The position numbers and the translations under genes were made by a program. The notes below the pieces were generated by a model, which was not told the origin of the DNA, searched no databases, and was given only the letters and a program-made list of their open reading frames with translations. From NCBI GenBank assembly GCA_963735025.1, contig CAVTJG010000009.1:1302001-1366000 (forward strand): a stretch of DNA of 64,000 nt. The letters run 5' to 3'. The DNA comes from JAABRB01 sp963735025 (GTDB lineage Bacteria > Pseudomonadota > Gammaproteobacteria > Burkholderiales > SG8-39). This document shows, in pieces, positions 1 to 7,730 of this stretch. Position 1 is the first letter of the stretch, and each line of letters starts with the position of its first letter.

Positions 1-48
1 AATTATTTGCAACTCATTGATTTTAATAATTCCACGTTTTTGGTCGAT

Positions 49-78
49 CTGTTGCGTGGGCGCAACAGAAAAGCCGGT
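49..78 (+). promoter_or_regulatory. Inverted repeat in the porin leader, shared with fadL
   Basis: A perfect 8-bp inverted repeat, CTGTTGCG at 49-56 and CGCAACAG at 61-68, encloses TGGG and is followed by AAAAGCC. A matching element in the same orientation relative to the gene lies upstream of the FadL-type channel on the other strand (3948-3963). It could be an operator or a 5'-UTR hairpin; the sequence alone does not separate the two. Confidence 0.5.
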
Positions 79-220
79 CCAGAGGGCTTTTTCGACGGCT
101 TTAGTTGCGGGTGGTTCTAGGCGTTTGGCAGAATGCCACCAGCTTCCCGAAACGCTCGGAGGAGTGAACGGCGCAGGGGGGACCCGGCGCTTCAGGCAAT
201 CTCACGAGGAGAACTTCTTG

Positions 221-1433
221 ATGAACAAGAAACTGATGGCAGCCGCGGTCGCCGGTGTGCTCGTCGCTCCCGCTGCGTTCGCGCAGTCGAGCAACGTGCA
301 GCTGTACGGCCGGATCAACGGCGGCTTGGACTATTACAAGGCCCCGGGCGCCACGATCGGCGGCGTCGGTGCACTCACGGATTCGAGCCGCGAAGGCCGC
401 TTCCGTGTGTTCGACAACAGCTCGCGGGTCGGCTTGCGCGGGACGGAAGATCTCGGCAACGGCCTGAAGGCGATCTTCCAGATCGAGTCGGGCGTCAACA
501 TCGACAACGGCACGGCCCAGACGGGTCAGGGCGGTCAGGGGAACGTGTCGACCGGCAACTGGGGTACGCGTGACACCTGGGGCGGCCTGCAGGCTGGCTG
601 GGGTCGCATTACCTACGGCCGTCAGTCGATGTACTGGGTGAACGGCGTGAACGCGCAGTATGCGGGCAGCTGGATCAACACCGAGATTCCCTGGACGAAC
701 GGCACGAACCTCGGTCGCGTAAGCGGCGGCGGTATCGTGGCGGCGCGCGTGAGCAACACGATCCAGTACACGACGCCGACCTGGGCCGGCAACAACTTCA
801 CCTTGAGCTGGTCGCCGGGGGCAGCGCGCAGGAAACTGTGCAGAACAAGAGCGCCAGCATCGAGGCGGACGGCCAGATCTGGGCAGCGACTTGGCGCGGT
901 ACGTTCGGGCCGGTTTATGGCCAGTTGGACTACGCCAACGTGGCGGCCAACACGAACAACGTCGGTATCACCAGCTTCCAGCAGAAAGGCCAGCTGTACA
1001 AGGCCGGCGTGAGCTGGGGCTACATGCCCGGCGCGCGCATCGGCGTGATCTGGGTTCGCACCTCGCAGAACGGCGCAACCGGTTTGCTCGCGGGTCAAAC
1101 CGTGAGGAAGGACGGCTACACCATCAACTGGTCGCAGACCTTCGGGAACATCCAGGCGATGGCGCAGTACGGCTGGACCGGCGACATCAAGAACTGCGCG
1201 GCGGTCGACGCGTTGACTTGCGATAGCACCTCGGCGAAGGGCTTCATGGTCGGCGGTCGCTACCTGCTGTCGAAGCGTACCTGGCTGTATCTCTCGTACA
1301 ACCAGGTCTCCAACAAGTCGAACGACTTCATCGACTACACCGGTGCGGCGATCACCTCGACCAACCAGGCGTCAACACGCCCTACGGTGCGGATCCGCGG
1401 GTACTGGCATTCGGCTTCTTCCATCACTTCTAA
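221..1433 (+). CDS. Outer-membrane general porin (Gram-negative Porin_4 type), two apparent frameshifts
   Basis: Forms a trimeric beta-barrel channel for small hydrophilic solutes in the outer membrane. The ATG at 221 follows GAGGAG at 206-211. It opens with a signal peptide ending AAFA, then QSSNVQLYGRINGGLDYY, the standard first strand of Burkholderiales porins. The reading frame breaks twice. At the G5 run 817-821 one base seems missing, and the frame resumes as ETVQNKSASIEADGQ. Near 1368 another base seems missing, after which the gene ends ADPRVLAFGFFHHF and TAA at 1431. That C-terminal Phe is the usual BAM recognition signal. Corrected length is about 404 residues, normal for the family. 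Because the protein is conserved across both breaks, sequencing or consensus error is likelier than decay. Confidence 0.88.
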
Positions 1434-1437
1434 GAAA

Positions 1438-1493
1438 AACCCGGCTTAGACCGGGTTCGGATGGAAACGGGCGCTTCGGCGCCCGTTTTTTTT
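1438..1493 (+). terminator. Tandem hairpins with intrinsic terminator of the porin gene
   Basis: Two hairpins follow the porin stop. The first has 7-bp arms at 1438-1444 and 1451-1457. The second has perfect 8-bp arms at 1467-1474 and 1479-1486 around a TTCG tetraloop and runs into eight T residues (1486-1493). The second is a classical Rho-independent terminator. Confidence 0.9.
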
Positions 1494-1499
1494 GCGTCT

Positions 1500-1521
1500 G
1501 CGGAAACCAAACGGTTTCCGC
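1500..1521. repeat. Small palindrome related to the dispersed repeat core
   Basis: GCGGAAACC (1500-1508), a 4-nt loop and GGTTTCCGC (1513-1521) form a perfect 9-bp hairpin. Its GGAAACC/GGTTTCC arms are the core of the dispersed repeat found five times in the first 35 kb, so it may be a degenerate member. It lies immediately after the porin terminator. Confidence 0.4.
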
Positions 1522-1550
1522 GGGCGAAAAGCGGGCGCAGCGCCTCACGA

Positions 1551-1597
1551 ACAGGGGGAAACCGCTTCGGTTCCACCACCGTTACCCCCATCCCGCC
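1551..1597. repeat. Degenerate copy of the dispersed palindromic repeat
   Basis: GGGAAACC (1556-1563) and GGTTCC (1569-1574) are followed by CACCGTTACCCCCATCCCG, which matches the right flank of the intact copies (CGTTACCCTCCTTCCCG) with several differences. The copy sits about 90 bp before intact copy 1, so the porin-coq7 gap holds a small cluster of related palindromes. Confidence 0.5.
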
Positions 1598-1640
1598 AAG
1601 ACCGGTCCGGTGGTTTAGCGCGAGGTGTTTCCCCACTCAG

Positions 1641-1692
1641 TCACAAACGGGAGGAAACCGCCTGGTTTCGTCCCGTTACCCTCCTTCCCGGT
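1641..1692 (-). repeat. Dispersed palindromic repeat, copy 1
   Basis: The core GGAGGAAACC (1650-1659), loop GCCT and GGTTTCGTCC (1664-1673) is followed by CGTTACCCTCCTTCCCGG. In reverse complement it matches copy 2 (2363-2416) almost base for base, so the two form an inverted pair around coq7. It ends only 22 nt before the coq7 ATG, making it part of the coq7 leader if transcription starts upstream. Confidence 0.8.
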
Positions 1693-1713
1693 AAGCTGGG
1701 CTATGCTTGATGG

Positions 1714-2344
1714 ATGCTGAGCGCAGTTGACCGGCTGATCGTCGGGTTCGACCAAGGCGTCCGAACGATCCTTGGTGTGCATGCGAGCGAGCGGCCGACG
1801 CCGGGGCGCGAGCTTCCCGAGGCGGATCTCGACGACGTGTCGCGTCGCCACGCGGCAGGGCTCATGCGGGTCAATCACTGCGGCGAGGTCTGCGCGCAGG
1901 CCCTTTATCAAGGGCAGGCGCTTGCGTCGCAGAACGATCGTCTCAAAGCGCGCTTTGCGCTCGGCGGCGCGGGAGGAAGAGGACCATCTCGCGTGGACCG
2001 AGTCGCGCATCGAGGAGCTCGGTGGGCGCACGAGCCTGCTCAATCCGCTCTGGTACGTCGGCTCGCTCGCGATCGGATTTGCCGCCGGCAAAGCCGGCGA
2101 CGCGTGGAACCTCGGCTTTCTCAAGGAGACCGAGCGCCAGGTCGAGCGTCATCTCGAGGGGCATCTCGGGCGGCTCGAACTCGACGACACGCGTACCCGC
2201 GCGATCGTCGCGCAGATGAAGGCGGACGAGGCTGGACATGCACAGATGGCTGCCCGACTGGGCGCGCGCGAGCTGCCCTTTCCCGTGAAGCGCGCCATGG
2301 CCGCCGTGGCGAAGGTCATGACGACGCTCTCTTACCGGATCTAG
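1714..2344 (+). CDS. coq7: 2-octaprenyl-3-methyl-6-methoxy-1,4-benzoquinol hydroxylase Coq7, one frameshift
   Basis: Di-iron monooxygenase of ubiquinone biosynthesis that hydroxylates demethoxyubiquinol at the inner membrane. The first part, from ATG 1714, reads MLSAVDRLIVGFDQGVRTI and on to RVNHCGEVCAQALYQGQAL, giving the first Glu ligand. The second part, in the +1 frame, reads AAREEEDHLAWTESRIEELG, then SLLNPLWYVGSLAIG, and ends KVMTTLSYRI. The EEEDH, HLEGH and DEAGH motifs supply the other metal ligands. The shift lies between about 1945 and 1970 and behaves as one extra base. Restored length is about 209 residues, normal for the family. No good ribosome-binding site is visible because repeat copy 1 sits just upstream. 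Confidence 0.88.
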
Positions 2345-2362
2345 CCACCTGTTCTCCGACGC

Positions 2363-2416
2363 ACCGGGAAGGAGGGTAACGGGAGGAAACCAGGCGGTTT
2401 CCTCCTGTTCGTAACC
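2363..2416 (+). repeat. Dispersed palindromic repeat, copy 2
   Basis: GGGAAGGAGGGTAACG leads into GGAGGAAACC (2382-2391), loop AGGC, and GGTTTCCTCC (2396-2405), then TGTTCGTAACC. The 10-bp inner arms are perfect. It lies between the convergent ends of coq7 (2344) and the FadL-type gene (2546) and is inverted relative to copy 1. Confidence 0.85.
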
Positions 2417-2460
2417 TGCCAACCCGTGCGAGCAGGGCGTCCCTCGATTCTCCCATAGGA

Positions 2461-2492
2461 AAGGAAAAGGGCGCGGCTTTCGCCGCGCCCTT
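2461..2492 (-). terminator. Intrinsic terminator of the FadL-type gene
   Basis: On the minus strand, 11-bp perfect arms (2467-2477 and 2482-2492) enclose a GAAA tetraloop and run into a TTTTCCTT stretch. It lies about 55 nt after the minus-strand stop at 2546. Confidence 0.85.
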
Positions 2493-2545
2493 CCCATGGC
2501 CTCCCTGTGCGCCGGCTCCCACCGGCGCCAGCCTTACTCAGAATT

Positions 2546-3824
2546 TCAGAACATGAAGCTCGCTTGTGCGCCCAGAATGTTGATGTTGGTCTTGTAGTTG
2601 CCCACCAGATTTCCGGGCGGCAGGGTATTCGGCGTCAGCTGGCTGGTTCCGTCGTGCACCCAGATGTAGCTATAGCCGACATCGAGCCACCAGTTGGGCG
2701 ACGGCTTGTAGCGCGCGCCGACCGAAAGCCAAGTGCGGTCGTTGTCCGGCAGTCGCGGCGTACGATACTGGTCCTGGACCGGAGACGTGTCGTAGGCGAG
2801 TCCTCCGCGCAGCAGCCACATCTGACTGGCCTCGTACTCGATCCCGCCGCCGAGGCGCCAGCTGTTCTGGAAGTTGAGCGCGGTATTGGACGCGTTCGTT
2901 CCCGCGAGCGGTCCGCTGGTGCGAACGATCGTGAGGTTCTGGATCGAATCCCAGCCGGTCCACGTCCAGTCCGCCAGCAGCCGGATTTTCGGGTTCAGCT
3001 GATGCGACACGGCCACCGAGAAAGTGTCGGGGAGCTTGATGTTGGCCTTCACCGTGCCCGCGGCTGCGGCGAGCGCAGGCGTGTTGAAGGTGAGATCCGC
3101 ATCGACCTCGTATTTCATGGTCGAGCGATAGGTGACGCCGATGCGCGTGGCCGGGCCGAGCGCGAACAGCGCCCCGACGTTCCAGCCCCACGCCCAGTCA
3201 TCGCCCTTGACCTGTCCGATCGCGGTGCCCGCCAGGTTCGCCGCCGTGGTAAGCGTCGCCTCGAGCCGCTGGTACCCGACACCCGCGCCGAGCTGGATGG
3301 CGTTGTTCACCTTGAAGGCCACGGTCGGATTGATGTTGAGCGTCTTGATTTCCGACTTGATCGCGTGGAACTGGCCCTGCCACGGGCTATCCCACTCGGT
3401 GGCGAGGCCGAACGGCGCGTTGATCCCGAGACCGACCGACCACTGGTTGTTGATCATCCAGGAGCCATACATCGCCGGCACCAGCGCGCTCTCGCCGCCC
3501 TGGCCACCGTTGCCTGCCAGCGGATTGAAGGTGCTGACGCGCGGGATTGGGGCTCGGTCCGTCGGTGTACTTGGTGTCGGGGATGATGTAGTTCAGCGCG
3601 AATGCCCCCTGAATTCCTGGCAGCAGCGCCGTGCCGGCCGGATTCCAGAAGACGGTGCTGGCGTCCTGGACGGCGGCAGCCATCCCTGAATAGGCCAGAC
3701 CGAGGCCGCTGGCGTTCTGCTCCTGGATCTGAAATCCGCTCGCGTATGCACCGGACCCGAGCGTGGCGAGCGCCGCGCCCACGGCCACTGCCAACAGGTT
3801 GTTCTGACTTTGTCGCTTCTTCAT
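2546..3824 (-). CDS. OmpP1/FadL/TodX-type outer-membrane transporter, one frameshift
   Basis: A 14-stranded outer-membrane barrel of the FadL family, which carries long-chain fatty acids or other hydrophobic substrates. The ATG at 3824 follows a GGAG-type ribosome-binding site. The N-terminus is MKKRQSQNNLLAVAVGAALA with cleavage after GAYA, and the mature protein begins SGFQIQEQNASGLGLAYSG, the typical FadL N-terminal hatch with its aromatic/Gly pattern and FWNPAG motif. The frame breaks near 3541-3556, apparently through one extra A, and continues as VPAMYGSWMINNQWSVGLG to a C-terminus ending ASFMF, again a BAM-type terminal Phe. Restored length is about 425 residues, as expected. Substrate cannot be read from the sequence. 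Confidence 0.86.
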
Positions 3825-3929
3825 TTTGCGTTTTCTCCGCTCCAATTTGCACGCCGGGCGCTCCTCCGCAACCCCCCGACGGCACGCGAGAAGTATACGA
3901 ATGCCATTCTCGGATCACAATGAAAATAC

Positions 3930-3963
3930 AAAGGCTTAAAGCCTTTCGTTGCGAAAACGCAAC
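3930..3963 (-). promoter_or_regulatory. Two adjacent inverted repeats upstream of the FadL-type gene
   Basis: AAAGGCT/AGCCTTT (3930-3936 and 3940-3946) and GTTGCG/CGCAAC (3948-3953 and 3958-3963, loop of four) lie side by side 106-139 nt upstream of the ATG. Read on the minus strand the second becomes CTGTTGCG-N4-CGCAAC followed by GAAAGGC, closely matching the element in the porin leader at 49-78. A common regulator or common RNA hairpin for the two outer-membrane channels is a reasonable inference. Confidence 0.5.
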
Positions 3964-4073
3964 AGCCGAGAAGAGACTTGGGGCGGATCGCGGCATTGCG
4001 GCACCGCGCAATGACTGCTGGCGCCAGATTGCACCACGATTCAGACGATCAAGCCGCCCGGCGAGGCGCGAAA

Positions 4074-4502
4074 TCAGGCGTCATCGACGATTTCGTGAGT
4101 GACCGTCATTGCCGCCGTCTTGCCGAGCATGGCCGATGCGGAGCAGTACTTTTCGTGAGAGAGGTGGACGGCGCGCTCGACCGCCGCGGGCTTGAGATTG
4201 CGACCGCGGACGACGAAATGCATGTTGATCCGCGTGAAGACCTTCGGATCGGTCGTCGCGCGCTCCGCCGAGACGTCGACGTGGCAACCACGCACGTCCT
4301 GGCGGCTCTTCTTGAGGATGAGCACGACGTCGTAGGCCGTGCAGGCACCGGTGCCCGCGAGAACGGTTTCCATCGGGCGTGGCCCAAGGTTGCGCCCGCC
4401 TCCTTCCGGCGCGCCGTCCATGACGAACGCGTGCCCGCTGCCGGTCTCGGCAACGAAGGTCATACCGCCATCCAATCCGCCCCACCGTACCGTGCACTCC
4501 AT
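4074..4502 (-). CDS. OsmC family peroxidase-like protein
   Basis: Thiol-dependent peroxidase of the OsmC/YhfA fold, reducing organic hydroperoxides in the cytoplasm. The two family cysteines are present: Cys54 in AGTGACTAYDVV and Cys120 in SHEKYCSASAML. Length is 142 residues, normal. The ATG at 4502 is chosen over a TTG 21 nt upstream because GGAG lies 8-11 nt before it. It is a single gene on the minus strand, convergent with nothing, and separated from the FadL gene by 250 bp that hold only the inverted repeats described above. Confidence 0.87.
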   Translation of the reverse strand: MECTVRWGGLDGGMTFVAETGSGHAFVMDGAPEGGGRNLGPRPMETVLAGTGACTAYDVVLILKKSRQDVRGCHVDVSAERATTDPKVFTRINMHFVVRGRNLKPAAVERAVHLSHEKYCSASAMLGKTAAMTVTHEIVDDA

Positions 4503-4734
4503 CGCCCGCGCTCCTGTAATCAATCGAGCATTCTAGCGTTCGCGATCCCGCGCCGCGCTCGGTGGAGCCTGGAGCCATGCGTGTTGTGCCACGCATCAAC
4601 CGGGACGCGCGGAGCAGCGGCGGGACTCGACATTTTCGCGCTCCGTCGCAGATCGCTGCCCACTGCATTGAGAAATCCATTGTTTATGTTAGGGTTTTTA
4701 GCAGACACATGAAATAAATCGAGATAATCCACGG
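4503..4734. other. Non-coding stretch, AT-rich at its right end
   Basis: No credible gene on either strand. From about 4680 the composition becomes clearly more AT-rich than the surroundings, and GATAAT at 4723-4728 could serve as a -10 box for the transcript ending at 4908, although no convincing -35 is visible. Confidence 0.4.
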
Positions 4735-4908
4735 TATTAAAATGTCTATGCGGCAACGCACCAAATGTGCTTGCGCTGCAGCAAGTGGAATTGCATAATC
4801 GAACCAGTTCGGAATTCGCTGATTGGTTTTCAGCGATTCCAGGTTTTGTCTCCTCCACCCTCCTCCTTTGGTGGATTCCGCGCAGCCACATCGGCTGCGC
4901 TTTTTTTT
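4735..4908 (+). ncRNA. Candidate small RNA with anti-Shine-Dalgarno loop
   Basis: There is no reading frame of note here, but the stretch is densely structured. CTTGC/GCAAG arms lie near 4770-4785. A hairpin follows with stem CCACC (4855-4859) and GGTGG (4870-4874) holding the loop CTCCTCCTTT. It ends in a textbook terminator at 4880-4908. The loop contains CCTCCTTT, the same bases as the 3' anti-SD tail of 16S rRNA, and a second CTCCTCC lies just before the stem. Loops of the CCUCCUCCC kind are characteristic of the alphaproteobacterial cuckoo/CcsR sRNAs, which act on ribosome-binding sites. Because the rplM promoter lies after the terminator, this is not the rplM leader. The start is approximate and a function is only inferred. 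Confidence 0.5.
4880..4908 (+). terminator. Strong intrinsic terminator without an upstream gene
   Basis: Perfect 8-bp arms GCGCAGCC (4880-4887) and GGCTGCGC (4893-4900), a 5-nt loop, and eight consecutive T (4901-4908). No plus-strand gene precedes it for several hundred bases, which is the main reason for proposing an RNA gene here. Confidence 0.92.
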
Positions 4909-4923
4909 GCCCAAGCTTCTGAT

Positions 4924-4952
4924 TTGACGGAGCAAGCCCGGCGCAATAGAAT
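4924..4952 (+). promoter_or_regulatory. Sigma70 promoter of rplM-rpsI
   Basis: TTGACG (4924-4929) and TAGAAT (4947-4952) are separated by the ideal 17 bp. Transcription would start near 4959, leaving a leader of about 64 nt before the rplM ATG at 5023. Confidence 0.8.
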
Positions 4953-5022
4953 CTCAGGCTTTCGTCTGCGCTTACCCGGCGCAGCCATCCAAGAACTGGC
5001 CCAACCTCGAGTCGTCGAATCG

Positions 5023-5454
5023 ATGAAAACCTTTTCCGCCAAGCCCGCCGAGGTGCGTCACGACTGGTATGTCGTGGACGCCGCCGACAAGGTGCTCGGT
5101 CGGCTTGCCTCTCAGCTGGCGGCACGCCTGCGCGGCAAGCACAAGCCGATCTACACGCCGCACGTCGACACGGGTGACTATCTCGTCGTCATCAATGCAT
5201 CGAAGTTGCGCGTAACGGGCGCGAAGCCCCTCCAGAAGCTTTACCGGCGCCATAGCGGCAAGCCCGGCGGGCTCAAGGAAACGGAGTTCGCCACGCTGCA
5301 TGCGCGATTTCCGACGCGCGTGCTCGAAATCGCCGTGAAGGGAATGTTGCCGAAAGGTCCGCTGGGTTCGGCGATGTATCGCAAACTGAAAGTCTACGCG
5401 GGCGACGCGCATCCGCATTCTGCGCAGCAGCCCAAGACGCTGGAGATCCAGTAA
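5023..5454 (+). CDS. rplM: 50S ribosomal protein L13
   Basis: Early assembly protein of the large ribosomal subunit that binds 23S rRNA. It is 143 residues long (E. coli 142) and begins MKTFSAKPAEVRHDWYVVDA, with the family block ADKVLGRLAS near residues 25-34 and GMLPKGPLG near 107-115. ATG 5023 is the conserved start; longer in-frame extension upstream would cross the promoter. It is first in a two-gene operon with rpsI, whose ATG overlaps its TAA by one base (TAATG), so translational coupling is likely. Confidence 0.97.
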   Translation: MKTFSAKPAEVRHDWYVVDAADKVLGRLASQLAARLRGKHKPIYTPHVDTGDYLVVINASKLRVTGAKPLQKLYRRHSGKPGGLKETEFATLHARFPTRVLEIAVKGMLPKGPLGSAMYRKLKVYAGDAHPHSAQQPKTLEIQ

Positions 5455-5846
5455 TGATCGGCGAGTACTACTACGGCACCGGCCGTCGCAAGAGCGCGGT
5501 TGCGCGCGTCTTCCTGAAAAGCGGTAAAGGCGGTTTCGTCGTCAACGACAAACCGATCGACGAATATTTCGGACGCGAGACGGGCCGGATGATCGCGCGC
5601 CAGCCCCTTGCGCTCACCAATAACCTCGCCACGTTCGACATCATGGTGAACGTGGTGGGTGGCGGCGAGTCGGGTCAGGCAGGTGCGGTCCGTCACGGCA
5701 TCACGCGCGCACTCATCGAGTACGATGCGGCGCTCAAGCCATCGCTGTCGAAGGCCGGTCTCGTGACGCGCGACGCGCGCGAGGTCGAGCGAAAGAAAGT
5801 CGGTTTCCGCAAGGCGCGGCGGCGCCCGCAATACTCGAAGCGATGA
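5454..5846 (+). CDS. rpsI: 30S ribosomal protein S9
   Basis: Small-subunit ribosomal protein whose C-terminal tail contacts P-site tRNA. It has 130 residues and begins MIGEYYYGTGRRKSAVARVF, the diagnostic N-terminal block. It ends with the basic tail RKKVGFRKARRRPQYSKR and its conserved C-terminal Arg. It is translated from an ATG overlapping the rplM stop; GGAG about ten bases upstream lies inside rplM. Confidence 0.98.
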   Translation: MIGEYYYGTGRRKSAVARVFLKSGKGGFVVNDKPIDEYFGRETGRMIARQPLALTNNLATFDIMVNVVGGGESGQAGAVRHGITRALIEYDAALKPSLSKAGLVTRDAREVERKKVGFRKARRRPQYSKR

Positions 5847-5868
5847 TGTCCGCATAGCGAGAATGCAG

Positions 5869-5893
5869 AAGCCGCCCGCGAGGCGGCTTTTTT
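5869..5893 (+). terminator. Intrinsic terminator of rplM-rpsI
   Basis: Arms AAGCCGCC (5869-5876) and GGCGGCTT (5882-5889) are followed by a six-T run ending at 5893, 23 nt after the rpsI stop. Confidence 0.92.
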
Positions 5894-5945
5894 GTCAGTG
5901 CGAAGGATGTCGCCGGAAGACGACATCCCGGTGAGGGACGAATCG

Positions 5946-6974
5946 ATGATCAAAGTTGGAATCGTCGGCGGAACGGGCTACACGGGCGTGGAGCTGTTGC
6001 GCCTGCTCATTCAGCATCCGGACGTGGAGCTGGTGGCCATCACTTCCCGCAAGGAGACCGGCATTCCTGTGGCGGATCTGTTTCCAAGCCTGCGCGGTCA
6101 CATCGCGCTTGCGTTCAGCGACCCTGCGAACGCGCCCCTCACTCGATGCGACGTGGTGTTCTTCGCCACCCCGAACGGGGTCGCGATGGGCGAGGCGCGT
6201 GCGCTGGTGGAAGCGGGCGTGCGCATCGTCGATGTCTCCGCGGATTTCCGGATTCGCGATGTCGGCGAGTGGGAGAAGTGGTATCGGATGAAACACGCCG
6301 CGCCCGAGCTGGTCACCGAGGCGGTCTATGGATTGCCGGAAATGAATCGTGCGTCGATACGAACAGCGCGCATCGTGGCCAACCCCGGCTGCTACCCGAC
6401 TGCGGTGCAACTCGGCCTTCTGCCGCTGGTGGAGGAAAACGTGGTCGATCTCGACCACCTCATTGCGGACGCAAAATCAGGAGTGAGCGGTGCCGGGCGC
6501 AAAGCCGAGGCGCACTTGCTGTTCTCGGAGGCGTCCGATAACTTTGCTGCGTATGGCGTGCCCGGACACCGGCACTGGCCGGAGATCCGGCAAGGGCTCG
6601 CGCAGGCGGCAGGAAAACCCGTGGGCCTCACGTTCGTTCCGCATCTCACACCGATGATCCGCGGGATACACGCAACGCTCTACGCGCGGATCACGCGCGA
6701 GGCGGATTTCCAGGCGCTCTACGAGACCCGGTATCGGACCGAGCCGTTCGTGGACGTGCTGCCGCCAGGACGACATCCCGACACGCGCTCCGTGCGTGCC
6801 GCCAATCTGTGCCGGATTGCCGTGCATCGACCGCATGACAATGACATGCTTGTGGTGCTCGCAGTTATCGACAACCTGGTGAAGGGCGCCGCCGGCCAAG
6901 CCGTGCAGAACATGAACCTGATGTTCGACATCGAAGAGAAGACCGGGCTGCAGCAGCTGCCGGTCGTACCGTGA
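5946..6974 (+). CDS. argC: N-acetyl-gamma-glutamyl-phosphate reductase
   Basis: Third step of arginine biosynthesis: NADPH-dependent reduction of N-acetyl-glutamyl phosphate to the semialdehyde in the cytoplasm. It has 342 residues, the usual length of the type 1 enzyme. The Rossmann motif GGTGYTG is at residues 8-14, the catalytic Cys149 lies in NPGCYPTA, and GVPGHRHWPEI carries the active-site His region. ATG 5946 is preceded by a GAGG-type site. The next gene starts 6 nt after its stop. Other arg genes are not in the window, as is usual for argC in this rplM-erpA neighbourhood. Confidence 0.96.
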   Translation: MIKVGIVGGTGYTGVELLRLLIQHPDVELVAITSRKETGIPVADLFPSLRGHIALAFSDPANAPLTRCDVVFFATPNGVAMGEARALVEAGVRIVDVSADFRIRDVGEWEKWYRMKHAAPELVTEAVYGLPEMNRASIRTARIVANPGCYPTAVQLGLLPLVEENVVDLDHLIADAKSGVSGAGRKAEAHLLFSEASDNFAAYGVPGHRHWPEIRQGLAQAAGKPVGLTFVPHLTPMIRGIHATLYARITREADFQALYETRYRTEPFVDVLPPGRHPDTRSVRAANLCRIAVHRPHDNDMLVVLAVIDNLVKGAAGQAVQNMNLMFDIEEKTGLQQLPVVP

Positions 6975-6980
6975 GCGCTC

Positions 6981-7730
6981 ATGCGCAAGCTCTTGCGGCG
7001 GTTTCGCCAGCGCTTCGGCATCGCCGCCCCGCGACTCGCGGTCAGCCCGCACGTCGCATGGTATTGGCGGGCGCTGCGTGTGATCGTGGTGCTCTCGATC
7101 TCGGGTGCGCTGGCGCTGTGGATGTACGACACGGGCCGGCGATTCGCAGGCTTCGATCGTGGTGTCCTGGACGAGGAATTGCAGCGACTACGGACGCAGG
7201 TGGCCGAGCTGGAGGAACGGGTGCCGAGGCTGCAGGCCATCGCGGACTCCAGCGACGCGCGATTGAAGATCGAGCAGACTGCGCAGCGCAATCTTGCGCA
7301 ACAGGTGAAAGCGCTGGAGGCGGACAACGCGCGCTTGAAGGAGGACATCGCCTTTTTCGAGAACCTGTCCGCGCAGGATCATGCCGAGGAACGTGTGACG
7401 GTCGCCCGCTTCAAGGTCGAGAGCAACGTCCTCCCCGGGGAATACCGCTACCGCGTGCTGCTGATGCAGGGTGGCTCGCGACCGCGCGAGATCAGCGGAC
7501 GACTCCAGTTCATCGTCAAAATGCAGCTCGAACGCAAGGATGTTATGCTGGTCGTTCCCGACGAGACGTCGGAACCGCAGTCGGCCTATCAGATCAAATT
7601 CAGTCGGTTCTATCGGGCCGATGGCGTGATCCGGGTCGACCCGAACGCGAAGGTGCGGTCGGTTCAGGTGCGGCTGCTCGAGAAGGGATCGGGCCAGCCG
7701 CGCGCGACAGAGAGCGTCAGTTTGTCCTGA
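6981..7730 (+). CDS. DUF6776-type membrane-anchored coiled-coil protein
   Basis: Conserved betaproteobacterial protein of unknown function. Residues 1-27 are basic. One transmembrane helix spans about 32-52 (RVIVVLSISGALALWMY), and a long coiled coil runs from about 60 to 125 with many Leu/Glu/Gln heptads. A compact C-terminal domain follows, with RYRVLLMQGG near 154-163 and DVMLVVPD near 185. The topology suggests an inner-membrane protein facing the periplasm. It lies between argC and a bactofilin gene, which fits a role near the cell envelope or cytoskeleton, but that is inference. The stop codon lies inside a 12-bp tandem repeat (7720-7755). Confidence 0.8.
   Translation: MRKLLRRFRQRFGIAAPRLAVSPHVAWYWRALRVIVVLSISGALALWMYDTGRRFAGFDRGVLDEELQRLRTQVAELEERVPRLQAIADSSDARLKIEQTAQRNLAQQVKALEADNARLKEDIAFFENLSAQDHAEERVTVARFKVESNVLPGEYRYRVLLMQGGSRPREISGRLQFIVKMQLERKDVMLVVPDETSEPQSAYQIKFSRFYRADGVIRVDPNAKVRSVQVRLLEKGSGQPRATESVSLS

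Noticed and set aside
4735..4908. A tRNA, tmRNA or 16S fragment explaining the CCTCCTTT sequence
   Set aside because: No acceptor stem, no T-loop GTTCGA and no 16S helix 45 sequence around it; only the short anti-SD-like loop is shared.
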